The position numbers and the translations under genes are program-made. The notes under the pieces are model-generated. The model was not told the DNA's origin. It was given only the letters and a program-made list of their open reading frames with translations, and did not search any database. This document shows positions 8,071-16,595 of a DNA stretch of 64,000 nucleotides, in pieces (within the stretch, counting starts at the first letter, position 1; every line of letters starts with the position of its first letter). The stretch is from Streptomyces virginiae. Its GTDB lineage: Bacteria > Actinomycetota > Actinomycetes > Streptomycetales > Streptomycetaceae. The DNA is taken from NCBI RefSeq assembly GCF_000720455.1, contig NZ_JOAK01000012.1, forward strand, positions 186,001 through 250,000. Reading direction: 5' to 3'.

Positions 8071-9449
8071 CGGCCGCTCGAACTCTCGGGGGCCCGGCCC
8101 CCGCGCAGCGGACCCGCATGGCCCGGGGAGGCGCCCGGGGAGGCGAGCGCCCACCAGGCCGCCAGACCGATGATGACGCCGGTCAGGACGGTGGACGGGC
8201 CGCCGATGTCCGCGTAGAGGAAGTCGGTCAGCTGCCACACGAACAGCCCGGTGGCGATCAGCCCGCAGTCCCGCATCCGCGCCGCCGTGCCGGAGGCGAG
8301 CCGTCGCAGCCCCGCGACCAGCAGCGCCGCCCAGCCGCCCACCAGCGCGATCAGCCCGATCAGGCCCTGCTCGCTCAGGATCAGCAGGTACATGTTGTGC
8401 GGGGAGAGCAGCGGCTGGCGGACGTACGCCTGTCCCGCGCCGGCGGTGTCGCTGCCGGAGGAGAGCCCGAGCGAGGCGTGGCCGTCGCGGTGGGCGGGGA
8501 AGCCCTTGAGGCCCACGCCCGCCGCCGGCCGTTCGCGCCACATCGACTCGGCGGCGGCCCACATCGTGTAGCGGTCGGTCACCGACTGGTCGGGGGCGCT
8601 GGAGACCTGCGTGATGGAGGTCAGCCGCTCGGCGACCATCTCGGAGCCGACGCCGAGCCCGCCCACCAGGACCACCCCGGCGGCGGCCAGCGCGGCGAGG
8701 ACGGTGAGGGCCCGCCGGATCCCGGCCAGCGCCATCACCAGCAGGGCCGCGCCGAGGGTGGCGATCCAGGCACCCCGGCTGAAGGACAGCACCAGCGGCA
8801 GGACCAGCACCAGGGCGCAGCCCGCGGAGATCCGCCGCAGGCGCGGCGGCAGTCCGGGGGCGAGGGCGGCCGCGGTCGCGACGACCAGCCCGTAGGCGAC
8901 GACCGTGGCCATGCCCATGACGTCGCCGGGGCCGAAGGTGCCCACAGCCCGGATGTCCTCGCCCTGGTAGGAGGCGCCGGTGTGGGTCGCGTACTGCACG
9001 ACCCCCACCGCGCCCTGCACCAGCGCCAGGACCACGAAGCAGCCGGCCGCGATCCGGAACTCCCGCGCGTCGCGGACCAGCAGCACCACGGCGGCCGGGA
9101 CGAGCACGAAGACCTGGAGGTAGCGGACGAAGCCCGGGAGGGCCGCGTACGGGTCCCCCGCGGTCACCGTCGCGACCGCGAGGCCGACGGCCGGTGCCCC
9201 GAGGACGAGGACCCCCAGCGGGGTCAGCGCCCGTACCCGGCCGCGCAGCGCCTGCACGGCGCAGACGAGGACGAGGAGCAGCGAAGCGGCGTCGGCCGGG
9301 CCGACCTTGCCGGAGGCGGTCGCGTCCCCGGCCGGGAGCGGGGCCAGCAGGAACAGCACGGTCGCGGCGAGCGGCAGCAGCGGCCAGTGCCGGCGCACCA
9401 TGCCCGGTACGTCCGGCCGGGCCCGGAGGCCGGGGGCGGCGAGGCTCAT
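8067..9449 (-). CDS. O-antigen ligase/Wzy-like membrane protein
   Basis: About 460 aa, polytopic with roughly ten or more TM helices and a large extracytoplasmic loop (ERPAAGVGLKGFPAHRDGHASLGLSS...SPHNMYLLILSEQGLIGL). The PHNMYL...EQGLIG pattern is typical of the O-antigen ligase/polymerase family (PF04932). The ATG at 9449 overlaps the upstream sugar transferase stop (ATGA). In this operon it is the probable polymerase or ligase acting on flipped repeat units at the outer membrane face. Confidence 0.85.
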   Translation of the reverse strand: MSLAAPGLRARPDVPGMVRRHWPLLPLAATVLFLLAPLPAGDATASGKVGPADAASLLLVLVCAVQALRGRVRALTPLGVLVLGAPAVGLAVATVTAGDPYAALPGFVRYLQVFVLVPAAVVLLVRDAREFRIAAGCFVVLALVQGAVGVVQYATHTGASYQGEDIRAVGTFGPGDVMGMATVVAYGLVVATAAALAPGLPPRLRRISAGCALVLVLPLVLSFSRGAWIATLGAALLVMALAGIRRALTVLAALAAAGVVLVGGLGVGSEMVAERLTSITQVSSAPDQSVTDRYTMWAAAESMWRERPAAGVGLKGFPAHRDGHASLGLSSGSDTAGAGQAYVRQPLLSPHNMYLLILSEQGLIGLIALVGGWAALLVAGLRRLASGTAARMRDCGLIATGLFVWQLTDFLYADIGGPSTVLTGVIIGLAAWWALASPGASPGHAGPLRGGRAPESSSGR

Positions 9450-10984
9450 CAGCTGCCCCCCAGCCGGAAGCGGAAGAAGGAGGCCGCGGTGCGGGCGAGG
9501 ATCCACAGGTCCTGCCACAGCGACCAGGTGTCGATGTAGTGGTTGTCGAAGCGGGCCCGGTCCTCGATGGAGGTGTCCCCGCGCAGGCCGTTGATCTGGG
9601 CGAGGCCGGTGATGCCGACGGGCATCCGGTGGCGGGCCTCGTAGCCGGGGTGGACGGTGGAGAACTTGGCGACGAAGAACGGCCGTTCCGGGCGCGGTCC
9701 GACCAGGCTCATGTCACCCCGGACGACGTTCCACAGCTGCGGCAGTTCGTCGAGGGAGGACTTGCGCAGGAAGGAGCCGACACCGCTCATCCGGCAGTCC
9801 CCGGCGACGGTCCAGCGGGTGGCGGACTCGTGCGCGTCGGCGCGCAGCGTCCGGAACTTCAGCAGGGTGAAGGGGCGCCCGTACAGGCCGACCCGCTCCT
9901 GCCGGAAGATCACCCCCGGCCCGTCCCAGAGGCGTACGGCCGCCGCGCAGAGCAGCATCACGGGCGCGGCGGCGACCAGGGCGACGAGGGCGAGCGCGGA
10001 GTCGATCAGGCGCTTGGCCCAGCGCTCCAGCGGCCGGGCCGGGCGCGGCAGCAGCGGCTGGACGGCGTACCCCCACAGCTGGTCGGCGGGATGGGCCAGC
10101 CGCATGCCGGTGACCTTGGCGGTGCCGGCCGGGTCCGCGAGCCACAGCCGGCAGCCGTGGTCGTGGAAGAGCCGGACCAGGGAGGCGGTGCGCTCGTCGG
10201 CTTCGGGCGGCCGGGTGAACACCGCGTGCCGGACGGAGTTCTGGATGACCGCGCGCCGGATGTCCTCGTGGGTGGCGAGGAGCGGGAGGGCGCCGGTGTC
10301 CGTGTCGGCGGCGGCCGCGGTGTCGGCGAGCCCGACCGGGCGCAGACCGAACTCGGGGCGGCTGTGCAGGGCGGCGGCCACCGCGCTCGCCCCGGCGCCG
10401 GGTCCGACGACGAGGGTGGAGGCGGGCCGGCGCAGGGCCGCGCGGCGGTGCAGCTGGTTGGCGATGCCGCGGCCCGCGCAGACCAGTACGGCCTGCAGGC
10501 ACACGGCGGTCAGCAGCACGCTCCAGCCCATGGCGCGGGCGGGCGCCAGGGCGGCCGTGACGGCGGCCGCCGCGCACCACAGGACGGCGGAGCGCCCCAC
10601 CAGCGCGGGCAGTTCGAGGACGGCGGAGGGGGCGAGCCGTGGCCGGTAGAGGCCCGCCTGCGCGTGCAGTGCGACGAGCAGGACGGGCAGCGCGGCGACG
10701 GCGGGCGCGGCCGCCGGGGCGGGCAGCGCCGGTCCGGGCAGGGTGGCCGCGGTGAGTACGGCGGCCAGCGCGTCGGCGGTGAGCAGCGGGAGCACCCGGC
10801 TGCGGCGGCGGACGCGCCGCGGGCGTACGGCGGACCGGGCCTGCTCGGCCCTGGGCCCGCGCGGCGGGTGGATGGCGGTCGCGGAACGGCGGGCTGCCGC
10901 GTGGGGCGCGGGCGCGAAGGCGCTGCCGCCGGGCCCTGTGCCGCCCTGCCCGGTGTGCCGGGCGGGTGCGCTGTCCATCGTCAT
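9449..10984 (-). CDS. Polyprenyl glycosylphosphotransferase (WbaP/CpsE type)
   Basis: 511 aa. An N-terminal half with hydrophobic segments and a CoA-binding-like domain (TLVVGPGAGASAVAAAL) leads into the C-terminal bacterial sugar transferase domain: KRLIDSALALVAL, VIFRQERVGLYGRPFTLLKFRTL, SFLRKSSLDELPQLWNVVRGDMSLVGPRPE and GITGLAQINGLRG. It transfers a sugar-1-phosphate to undecaprenyl phosphate, starting repeat-unit synthesis at the membrane. ATG at 10984 overlaps the preceding stop. This is the diagnostic gene that makes the operon an exopolysaccharide locus. Confidence 0.92.
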   Translation of the reverse strand: MTMDSAPARHTGQGGTGPGGSAFAPAPHAAARRSATAIHPPRGPRAEQARSAVRPRRVRRRSRVLPLLTADALAAVLTAATLPGPALPAPAAAPAVAALPVLLVALHAQAGLYRPRLAPSAVLELPALVGRSAVLWCAAAAVTAALAPARAMGWSVLLTAVCLQAVLVCAGRGIANQLHRRAALRRPASTLVVGPGAGASAVAAALHSRPEFGLRPVGLADTAAAADTDTGALPLLATHEDIRRAVIQNSVRHAVFTRPPEADERTASLVRLFHDHGCRLWLADPAGTAKVTGMRLAHPADQLWGYAVQPLLPRPARPLERWAKRLIDSALALVALVAAAPVMLLCAAAVRLWDGPGVIFRQERVGLYGRPFTLLKFRTLRADAHESATRWTVAGDCRMSGVGSFLRKSSLDELPQLWNVVRGDMSLVGPRPERPFFVAKFSTVHPGYEARHRMPVGITGLAQINGLRGDTSIEDRARFDNHYIDTWSLWQDLWILARTAASFFRFRLGGS

Positions 10985-12168
10985 CGGCTGATGCGCTCCT
11001 GGTTCAAGGGCCGGGGCCTGCCCAGCAGTTCGTGGTACAGGCCGCTGACCGCGTCCGTGGTCCGCCGCACGTCGAAGTCGGTCCTGGCGTGCTGCCGGGC
11101 CTGCTCCCCGAGTTCGGCGAGGAGCCGCGGCTCGGCGAGCAGCCGTCCCAGGGCCTTGGCCAGTGCCGTCGGGTCCCCCGGCGGTACCAGGCACTGGCGT
11201 CCCTGGCCGGGCGGCAGGCTCTCCCGGGCACCGCTGACGTCGGAAACCAGGACCGGTCGGCCACAGGCCATGGCTTCGAGCGGGGCGAGCGCCATGCCTT
11301 CCCACCGCGACGGCAGTACAACGAGATCGGCGGCCCGAAGCCACGGTCGGATGTCGGCGGCGGTGCCCGCGAAGTGCACTCGGGGCGGGGCCGTGCGCCG
11401 CAGCCGTTCGGTGTCGGGTCCGTCGCCGACGAGGGCGAGGCGGGCCGTGGGGACGGTCGCGAGCACCTCCGGCCAGGCCCGCAGCAGGACGTCCTGCCCC
11501 TTCTGGGGGCAGATCCGGCCGACGCAGACCGCGAGCGGCCCGTCGGCCGGGAAGGACGGCGGGAGCGGCAGGGCGGCGCGGGACTCGGCCCGGTCGCGGC
11601 CCGGGTCGGGTGCGCCGGGCCGGAAGTGGTCGAGGTCCACGCCGTTGCGGATCACCGTCCAGTGGGCGCTGATGCCCTCGGTCTCGCCCGCGCGGCGTTC
11701 GGCCTCGCTGACGCAGAGCACCCGGTCGGCCCAGCGGGCCCCGTACCGCTCCCAGCGCAGGGCGAGCGCGGCGGTGGCTCCGCCGACGGCGTCGAAGGAC
11801 CAGGCGTGGGGCTGGAAGACGGTGGGCAGCGTCCCGCGCGCCGCGAGCCGTCCGGCCAGTCCGGCCTTGGCGCTGTGGGCGTGCAGGAGGTCGGGCCGGA
11901 CGCGGCGCAGCAGCCCGCGGGCGCCGGCCAGTTCGGCGGGGAGGCGGGGGCCGGGGGACCGGCCGGCCCGCCAGGTGAACACCTCGGCCCCGGCCGACCG
12001 GGCCGCGTCGCCGAGCGTGCCGCCGGGCGGGCAGCCGACGACGGCGCGGATGCCCTCGGCGGTCTGGGCGCGGACGAGGTCGGTGACGACCCTGGCCACA
12101 CCGCCGTCGACGGGCTGTACGAGATGGAGGACGGTCGTGGGCTGTGCCGCCCGGGGTTGCGTGGGCAC
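10981..12168 (-). CDS. GT4-family glycosyltransferase
   Basis: About 395 aa from a GTG at 12168 preceded by AGGAGA eight bases upstream; the open frame extends to 12222 but lacks a good ribosome site there. GT-B features: VDGGVARVVTDLVRA, LHAHSAKAG, VGRICPQKGQDVLL and the donor motif PSRWEGMALAPLEAMACGRPVL. It is the second gene of the exopolysaccharide operon, 4-bp overlapping the initiating sugar transferase, and probably adds an early sugar to the lipid-linked unit. Confidence 0.85.
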   Translation of the reverse strand: MPTQPRAAQPTTVLHLVQPVDGGVARVVTDLVRAQTAEGIRAVVGCPPGGTLGDAARSAGAEVFTWRAGRSPGPRLPAELAGARGLLRRVRPDLLHAHSAKAGLAGRLAARGTLPTVFQPHAWSFDAVGGATAALALRWERYGARWADRVLCVSEAERRAGETEGISAHWTVIRNGVDLDHFRPGAPDPGRDRAESRAALPLPPSFPADGPLAVCVGRICPQKGQDVLLRAWPEVLATVPTARLALVGDGPDTERLRRTAPPRVHFAGTAADIRPWLRAADLVVLPSRWEGMALAPLEAMACGRPVLVSDVSGARESLPPGQGRQCLVPPGDPTALAKALGRLLAEPRLLAELGEQARQHARTDFDVRRTTDAVSGLYHELLGRPRPLNQERISR

Positions 12169-12187
12169 GTGGAGTGGTCTCCTGCGT

Positions 12188-13279
12188 TCAGCGGCGCGCG
12201 TCTGTCTGAACGAAGAGCACACCGAGGAAATGACCCTGACTTTCGCCCGTGAACGTGAAGTTCAGGCTGCGGGCGCCACCGGACAGGGCGGGACTCAGGT
12301 CGAGCACGTCCGCGTCATATCCGAGATTATTCATATGATCTGGCTGCCGTACGAACGGCTGGCCTCCGAATTCCGTGATGGTGGAATTCATAACATCATT
12401 AAAAGGATTTTCTCCGTCACTGAGGCTCACCCGGCGACCACTGTCGGCCGTCACGATGAGTGAGTCCCCGAGGGTGCCGCGGTCCCCGTCGTAGCCGACC
12501 ACGCCGACCTTGCCCCCCGCGCCGGCCGGCGCGTCCAGGCCCTCGATCTCCACCGTCCCGTCACCGGCCCGGGCGGCGAGCGACTCGAAGCCCTCCCACA
12601 GCGAGATCCGGCGCAACGGCTCCTGCGGGTGCTCGTAGGCGACGACCAGCGTCCAGCCGCCCCAGGCGCCGACCTCGGAGTGCCCCATGGCGATGTTCAG
12701 CTGCGAGACCGTCCACATCCCGGCGCCGCCCTTGCGCACCAGCGGGGTCACGTCCGCGGACGCCTGGTAGGCGTCGCTGCCGGCGTCCGTGCGGTGGCCC
12801 ATCACCGTGTCGGCGAGGACCTCCTTGTACGCCCCGCCCGGCTCGGCCACCAGCACCCGGCCGTTGTCCTCCGGCGGCTTCTGCTCGCCCACCCGCAGGT
12901 TCCCGCCCCAGTAGAGCCGGGCGTACGAGACCTTCGCGCCTTCGGGGACCTTGAGCTCGGCCCGGGTGGAGTTGTAGGTGTCCGGGTCCTTGTCGACCTC
13001 GCTGTAGAACATCTCGAACTCGCCGTTGACCCCCGCCGCACCCCGCTTGACCTCGGCGCACGGCTCCGCCTGCGGGGACTGCTCCTTGCGGCAGCTGATG
13101 CCGGAGTTGGAGGCGCGGACCAGCCCGCCGTGCTGCACGGCCTGGTAACGCTGGGTGAACGGGACCCGGGGCAGCTCCTTGGGGGCGGGCGCGGCCGCGG
13201 AGGCCGCAGGGGCGTTCACGGAAAGTGCGAGGCAGGACATCAGACCGAGCGCGCCGAGGATTCTGCCGGAGGAACCCAT
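12188..13279 (-). CDS. Secreted protein of unknown function heading the exopolysaccharide operon
   Basis: 363 aa. ATG at 13279 with GGAGG upstream. A signal peptide (MGSSGRILGALGLMSCLALSVNAPAASA) is followed by a beta-rich domain with YARLYWGGNL, GAWGGWTLVVAYEHP, RRISLWEGFESL and GESQGHFLGVLFV. This recalls extracellular beta-sandwich proteins of filamentous actinobacteria, but I do not recognise a named family with confidence. It lies only 19 bp upstream of the first glycosyltransferase on the same strand, so it is probably co-transcribed with the polysaccharide genes. A polymer-binding or envelope role is a guess. Its DNA near 12330-12420 is more AT-rich than the surroundings. Confidence 0.75.
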   Translation of the reverse strand: MGSSGRILGALGLMSCLALSVNAPAASAAAPAPKELPRVPFTQRYQAVQHGGLVRASNSGISCRKEQSPQAEPCAEVKRGAAGVNGEFEMFYSEVDKDPDTYNSTRAELKVPEGAKVSYARLYWGGNLRVGEQKPPEDNGRVLVAEPGGAYKEVLADTVMGHRTDAGSDAYQASADVTPLVRKGGAGMWTVSQLNIAMGHSEVGAWGGWTLVVAYEHPQEPLRRISLWEGFESLAARAGDGTVEIEGLDAPAGAGGKVGVVGYDGDRGTLGDSLIVTADSGRRVSLSDGENPFNDVMNSTITEFGGQPFVRQPDHMNNLGYDADVLDLSPALSGGARSLNFTFTGESQGHFLGVLFVQTDARR

Positions 13280-13453
13280 GACCCTGCCTCCATTTTCGAT
13301 CAAGGGAACAAAACAGGAGTGAACTTTGTCAGAAATCGGGCTGGAAATCACGTCGGACTCGCTCGTACGGCCTTTTGGGCGATGGCACGCACCCTCGCAA
13401 CGGGCGGGTCGTTATGAGGTGCACCATTGTTCGAACCGAAAGGAAATACGCAG

Positions 13454-13705
13454 ATGAAGAAGAGGCTGGTGCGCGGCACCACCATCGCCGCCGCGGGTGT
13501 CGCCGTGCTGATGGGCGGCGCGGGCCTCGCCTCCGCGCACGGGGGCGGCGCGACGGCCGACGGCCTCGCCGCCGGGTCCCCGGGCGTACTGAGCGGCAAC
13601 CTCGCCCAGGTCCCGGTCCACGTCCCGGTGAACGTCTGCGCCCTCACCGTGAACGTGGTCGGCGCACTGAACCCCGCGTTCGGCAACACCTGCGTGAACG
13701 CCTGA
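13454..13705 (+). CDS. Short chaplin
   Basis: 83 aa. Signal peptide MKKRLVRGTTIAAAGVAVL...ASA, then a single chaplin domain: AAGSPGVLSGNLAQVPVHVPVNVC...NPAFGNTCVNA, with the two conserved cysteines that form an intramolecular disulfide. Chaplins are secreted, assemble into amyloid-like fibrils at the air-water interface and coat aerial hyphae. The usual VNVCGNSVNVVG reads VNVCALTVNVVG here, so the CGN triplet is changed. ATG at 13454 follows an AAAGGAAA purine tract. It diverges from the exopolysaccharide operon across 174 bp. Confidence 0.93.
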   Translation: MKKRLVRGTTIAAAGVAVLMGGAGLASAHGGGATADGLAAGSPGVLSGNLAQVPVHVPVNVCALTVNVVGALNPAFGNTCVNA

Positions 13706-13749
13706 ACGTCAATCGCGCCGCCCGAAACGGCTGCATCCGAGTGAAGCCA

Positions 13750-13778
13750 CGCAACCCGAGCCGGGTCGCGGCCGTTGA
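13750..13778 (+). promoter_or_regulatory. BldN-like promoter of rodlin gene 1
   Basis: CGCAAC (13750-13755), 17 bp, CGTTGA (13773-13778). The developmental sigma factor BldN recognises CGTAAC-N16-CGTTGA-like sites, and rodlin genes are known BldN targets in S. coelicolor. The segment after the -10 is nearly repeated before the second rodlin gene (17671 on). The assignment is by inspection. Confidence 0.55.
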
Positions 13779-13823
13779 TCCGGGTGCTCCACTACCGGGC
13801 AATCCTGCAAAAAAGGGACGACA

Positions 13824-14234
13824 ATGATCAAGAAGATGATGGCCTCGGCCGCGGTTGCCGCCTCGGTCGTGGGCATGGGTGCCGCGATGGCGCCGCAGGC
13901 GATGGCGGTCGGCAACGACAACGGCATCAACACCGTCAACGGCAACAACTCCGCGCAGATCTACGGCAACCAGGCCACCTACGGCAACATGAGCCCGCAG
14001 ATGGCGCTCATCCAGGGCTCCTTCAACAAGCCCTGCATCGCGCTCCCCGCGAAGGCCAACGTCCAGTCCGTGCTGGCCCTGGTCAACGTCGGCGTCCAGG
14101 ACATCCCGGTCCTGTCCAGCCCGCAGAACCAGCAGTGCACCGAGAACTCCACGCAGGCCAAGGGCGACGAGGCCCTCTCGCACATCCTCAGCAACATCCC
14201 GGTCCTCTCCGGCAACGCCTCCGCCGGCAGCTGA
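13824..14234 (+). CDS. Rodlin (RdlA/RdlB family)
   Basis: 136 aa. Signal peptide MIKKMMASAAVAASVVGMGAAMAPQAMA, then VGNDNGINTVNGNNSAQIYGNQATYGN, PCIALPAKANVQS and NQQCTENSTQAKGDEALSHILSNIPVLSGN. This is the standard rodlin architecture with two cysteines. Rodlins organise chaplin fibrils into the rodlet layer on aerial hyphae and spores. It has its own upstream BldN-like promoter and ends at a hairpin (14250-14286). Together with the second copy at 17722 it brackets the chaplin genes. Confidence 0.93.
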   Translation: MIKKMMASAAVAASVVGMGAAMAPQAMAVGNDNGINTVNGNNSAQIYGNQATYGNMSPQMALIQGSFNKPCIALPAKANVQSVLALVNVGVQDIPVLSSPQNQQCTENSTQAKGDEALSHILSNIPVLSGNASAGS

Positions 14235-14249
14235 CCGCTCCCCGCGCAC

Positions 14250-14286
14250 GCGAGGCCGCCGCACCTTCGGGTCGCGGCGGCCTCGC
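14250..14286 (+). terminator. Rodlin 1 terminator
   Basis: Perfect 13-bp stem GCGAGGCCGCCGC / GCGGCGGCCTCGC with an 11-nt loop, starting 16 bases after the rodlin stop. No U tract, as usual in Streptomyces. Confidence 0.8.
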
Positions 14287-14474
14287 CGCATATCTCGCGG
14301 AACCGCATCACCGGAATTGGCGACGCAAATAGCCGGAAGGCCGGCCGACCGAATTCCGGCGGAGCATCGGGGTGAATTACCGGACGACCGCCGAAAAGGC
14401 GCGGTTTCTTTTACCCCGGCGGCTCGTTGTTAATTCTGCAGTGGATACGCCTCTGCGGGAAGGATCGAAACGAA

Positions 14475-14708
14475 ATGACGTACAAGAAGGCCGTGGTACT
14501 GGCCGCCGGCGCTCTGATGGCAGCTGGTGCCGCCTCCCCCGCCATGGCCGACTCGGTGGCCGACGCCAAGGCCGCGGGCTCCCCCGGTGTCCTCTCCGGC
14601 AACGCGGTGCAGGTCCCGGTCAACATCCCGGTCAACCTCTGCGGCAACAGCGTGAACGTCGTCGGGCTGCTGAACCCCGCGTTCGGCAACACCTGCGTCA
14701 ACGCCTGA
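14475..14708 (+). CDS. Short chaplin
   Basis: 77 aa. Signal peptide MTYKKAVVLAAGALMAAGAASPAMA, then one canonical chaplin domain (GSPGVLSGNAVQVPVNIPVNLCGNSVNVVGLLNPAFGNTCVNA) with both cysteines. It belongs to the short secreted chaplins (ChpD-H type), which lower surface tension and form the fibrous layer of aerial hyphae. ATG 14475 follows a purine-rich AGGATCGAAACGAA stretch. It is followed directly by a strong hairpin and the long chaplin gene. Confidence 0.93.
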   Translation: MTYKKAVVLAAGALMAAGAASPAMADSVADAKAAGSPGVLSGNAVQVPVNIPVNLCGNSVNVVGLLNPAFGNTCVNA

Positions 14709-14744
14709 CGCAGCGCGTGCGCCCGCGAGGGCAGACCTCCTCGC

Positions 14745-14786
14745 AGGTGGCCTCGGAGTGCACGGCGGTGCACTCCGAGGCCACCT
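14745..14786 (+). terminator. Strong hairpin between short and long chaplin genes
   Basis: Perfect 19-bp inverted repeat AGGTGGCCTCGGAGTGCAC (14745-14763) and its complement (14768-14786) with a GGCG tetraloop, 36 bases after the chaplin stop. It is a likely terminator; only 43 bases remain before the next ATG, so read-through or a start within the hairpin may drive the long chaplin. Confidence 0.8.
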
Positions 14787-14829
14787 CCGATTCACCACCG
14801 GCGCCCGCCGGTAGACAGGGTAAGGACCC

Positions 14830-15963
14830 ATGCGACAGGTACTGAGCCGACAGGTTCTGGGCAAGGGCATGCTCACGGCGGCAGCCGCGTCGAGCCTGCT
14901 GTCGATCGCGACCGGTGCGGCCTGCGCGGCTTCCGGGGCGGCCGAGGTCTCGCATTCGCCGGGCGTGCTCGCCGGCAACAGCGTCTCGGTACCGATCACC
15001 CTCTCGCCGAACGTGTGCGGCAACAGCGTGGACGGCGGCGCGGCGCTCAACCCCGCGATGGGGAACACCTGCGCCACCGGCTCCGGCGCGCACACCGACG
15101 AGGGCCACGACTACGGGCGCTACCTGAGCCCCGAGCACGCCGAGGCCTTCGAGCGCTACCTCGACGAGCGCTCGGGCCGCCACGCCGTCCCGGAGCAGCG
15201 CCAGGAACCGCGGCGCTACGAGGTGCCGCGGCAGGAGGTGCCGCAGCAGCAGGCCCCCCGGAAGGAGGGCCCCCGCCACGCCAAGCCGCGCCACGAGGAG
15301 CCGCGCCACGAGGGCGGCTACGGCGGCCCCGGCGAGCAGCGGCAGGGCCCGGAGGAGGAGTGCGACGACCACCCCGCGCCGCCCCCGCCGGCGCACCACG
15401 CCCCGCCCGCGCCCGAGCACCCGCACCCGATGCCGGAGCCGGTGGAGGACCACCCGGCCCCGCTGCCCGGCCCGGGGCCGGTCCAGGAGGCGCCCGCGCC
15501 GCCCGCCGAGCAGCCCGTACCGCTCCCGGCACCCGCACCCGCCCCGCAGCCTCAGCCGCCGGCCGGGGAGGAGGCCCCGCACACGCTCCCCGCCCCGGCG
15601 CCCGGCCCGGCCCCCGTGACCGAGGAGGAGGCGCCGCCCGCGCCGCCGCACGGCAGCCACCCCGTGGAGCGCCCCGCTCCGGCCCCCGGCCCGGAGGCCG
15701 CACCGCCCGCGGACCAGCCGCCGGCCGCCCCGACCGGTGACACCCCCGTCCACCTGCCGCCGGCACCTGCCCCGGCACCGGCTCCCGCCCCCGCGCCGCT
15801 GCCCGCCCCGGCTCCTGCTCCGGCCCCTGCTCCGGCCCCCGCCCAGGTCGGCGCGCCCGTACTGGCCGAGACCGGCGCGGGCCAGCCCGCGGCCGCGGCC
15901 GTCCTCGCATCGGCCCTGATCCTGGGCGGCGCCATTCTGTACCGGCGCTCGCGCGTCGCCTGA
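14830..15963 (+). CDS. Long chaplin with single chaplin domain and class E sortase signal
   Basis: 377 aa. Signal peptide to about residue 34, one chaplin domain at about 37-77 (HSPGVLAGNSVSVPITLSPNVCGNSV...GNTC), a charged Gln/Arg/Glu-rich segment (to about 180), a roughly 170-residue Pro/Ala stalk with (AP)n runs, then LAETGAG, a hydrophobic membrane segment (AAAAVLASALILGGAILY) and RRSRVA. This is the layout of sortase-anchored chaplins ChpA-C (LAxTG, SrtE substrate), which tether the fibril layer to the wall. ChpA-C usually carry two chaplin domains; this one has a single domain and a much longer stalk, so it may be a hybrid form. Confidence 0.9.
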   Translation: MRQVLSRQVLGKGMLTAAAASSLLSIATGAACAASGAAEVSHSPGVLAGNSVSVPITLSPNVCGNSVDGGAALNPAMGNTCATGSGAHTDEGHDYGRYLSPEHAEAFERYLDERSGRHAVPEQRQEPRRYEVPRQEVPQQQAPRKEGPRHAKPRHEEPRHEGGYGGPGEQRQGPEEECDDHPAPPPPAHHAPPAPEHPHPMPEPVEDHPAPLPGPGPVQEAPAPPAEQPVPLPAPAPAPQPQPPAGEEAPHTLPAPAPGPAPVTEEEAPPAPPHGSHPVERPAPAPGPEAAPPADQPPAAPTGDTPVHLPPAPAPAPAPAPAPLPAPAPAPAPAPAPAQVGAPVLAETGAGQPAAAAVLASALILGGAILYRRSRVA

Positions 15964-15993
15964 CCGGCAATACCGGTAATCGGAAGAAATATC

Positions 15994-16024
15994 GGCCGGA
16001 GAATCCTCGTCGGATTCTCCGGCC
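15994..16024 (+). terminator. Long chaplin terminator
   Basis: Perfect 13-bp stem GGCCGGAGAATCC / GGATTCTCCGGCC with a 5-nt loop, about 30 bases after the chaplin stop. Confidence 0.8.
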
Positions 16025-16138
16025 GCTGTCATGTACCCGCGTTCCGTTTCCACCGCGCCCGGGAATCGTTACGCAGGGAGAAAGCGGCGCGCCGGTCGCC
16101 GCTCATGCCTCTGTCCACGAAAGAAGAGGATTTCGATA

Positions 16139-16486
16139 ATGAAGCTCACGAAGGTCGCCGCTGTCGTCGTCGGCTCCGTCGCCGCCCTCGGCGCCTCCGG
16201 TACCGCGTTCGCCGCCGAGCCGGCCGCCGCGATGCCCCCCATGAGCCTGACCGGTGGGGTGACGGAGACCCTGGACGCCGTCGCCCCCGTCACCGAGAAC
16301 CTTCCGCAGACGGTGGGCAACGGGCTGGCCGAGCAGGGGGACACCGTCAACAAGGTCGTGGGCACGGCCCAGAAGGTCAACAAGGTCCGCAACGACGTGC
16401 CCGGCACCGTCCTCGGCCTCGCGAACGGCGCCACCCAGGCGTCCCCGATGCTGGGCGGCGTACAGCTCAACGGCGGCAAGGGCTGA
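16139..16486 (+). CDS. Small secreted protein in chaplin island
   Basis: 115 aa from ATG 16139 with an AAGAAGAGGA ribosome site. Signal peptide MKLTKVAAVVVGSVAALGASGTAFA, then a mature part of about 90 residues (VTETLDAVAPVTENLPQTVGNGLAEQGDTVNKVVGTAQKVNKVRND...) predicted amphipathic helical and without cysteines. Similar small secreted proteins occur beside chaplin genes in Streptomyces, but I do not know their function. Its own hairpins flank it on both sides, so it is probably a separate transcript. Confidence 0.8.
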   Translation: MKLTKVAAVVVGSVAALGASGTAFAAEPAAAMPPMSLTGGVTETLDAVAPVTENLPQTVGNGLAEQGDTVNKVVGTAQKVNKVRNDVPGTVLGLANGATQASPMLGGVQLNGGKG

Positions 16487-16540
16487 ACCGCCCCGGCCGG
16501 GCTGCGGCCGGCCGGGAACCGTGCGGCAGCTGCCGACACG

Positions 16541-16578
16541 ACTGTGGGCGCCACCGGCAAGGCCGGGGCGCCCACAGT
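16541..16578. terminator. Bidirectional terminator between convergent genes
   Basis: 12-bp perfect stem ACTGTGGGCGCC / GGCGCCCACAGT around a 14-nt loop that can itself pair CCGG with CCGG. It lies between a plus gene ending at 16486 and a minus chaplin ending at 16596. Confidence 0.8.
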
Positions 16579-16595
16579 CAGTTGTGCAACCGACC

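Noticed and set aside
14745..14786. Long perfect inverted repeat as a mobile-element end
   Set aside because: No target duplication, transposase or partner copy; position right after a stop codon fits a terminator.
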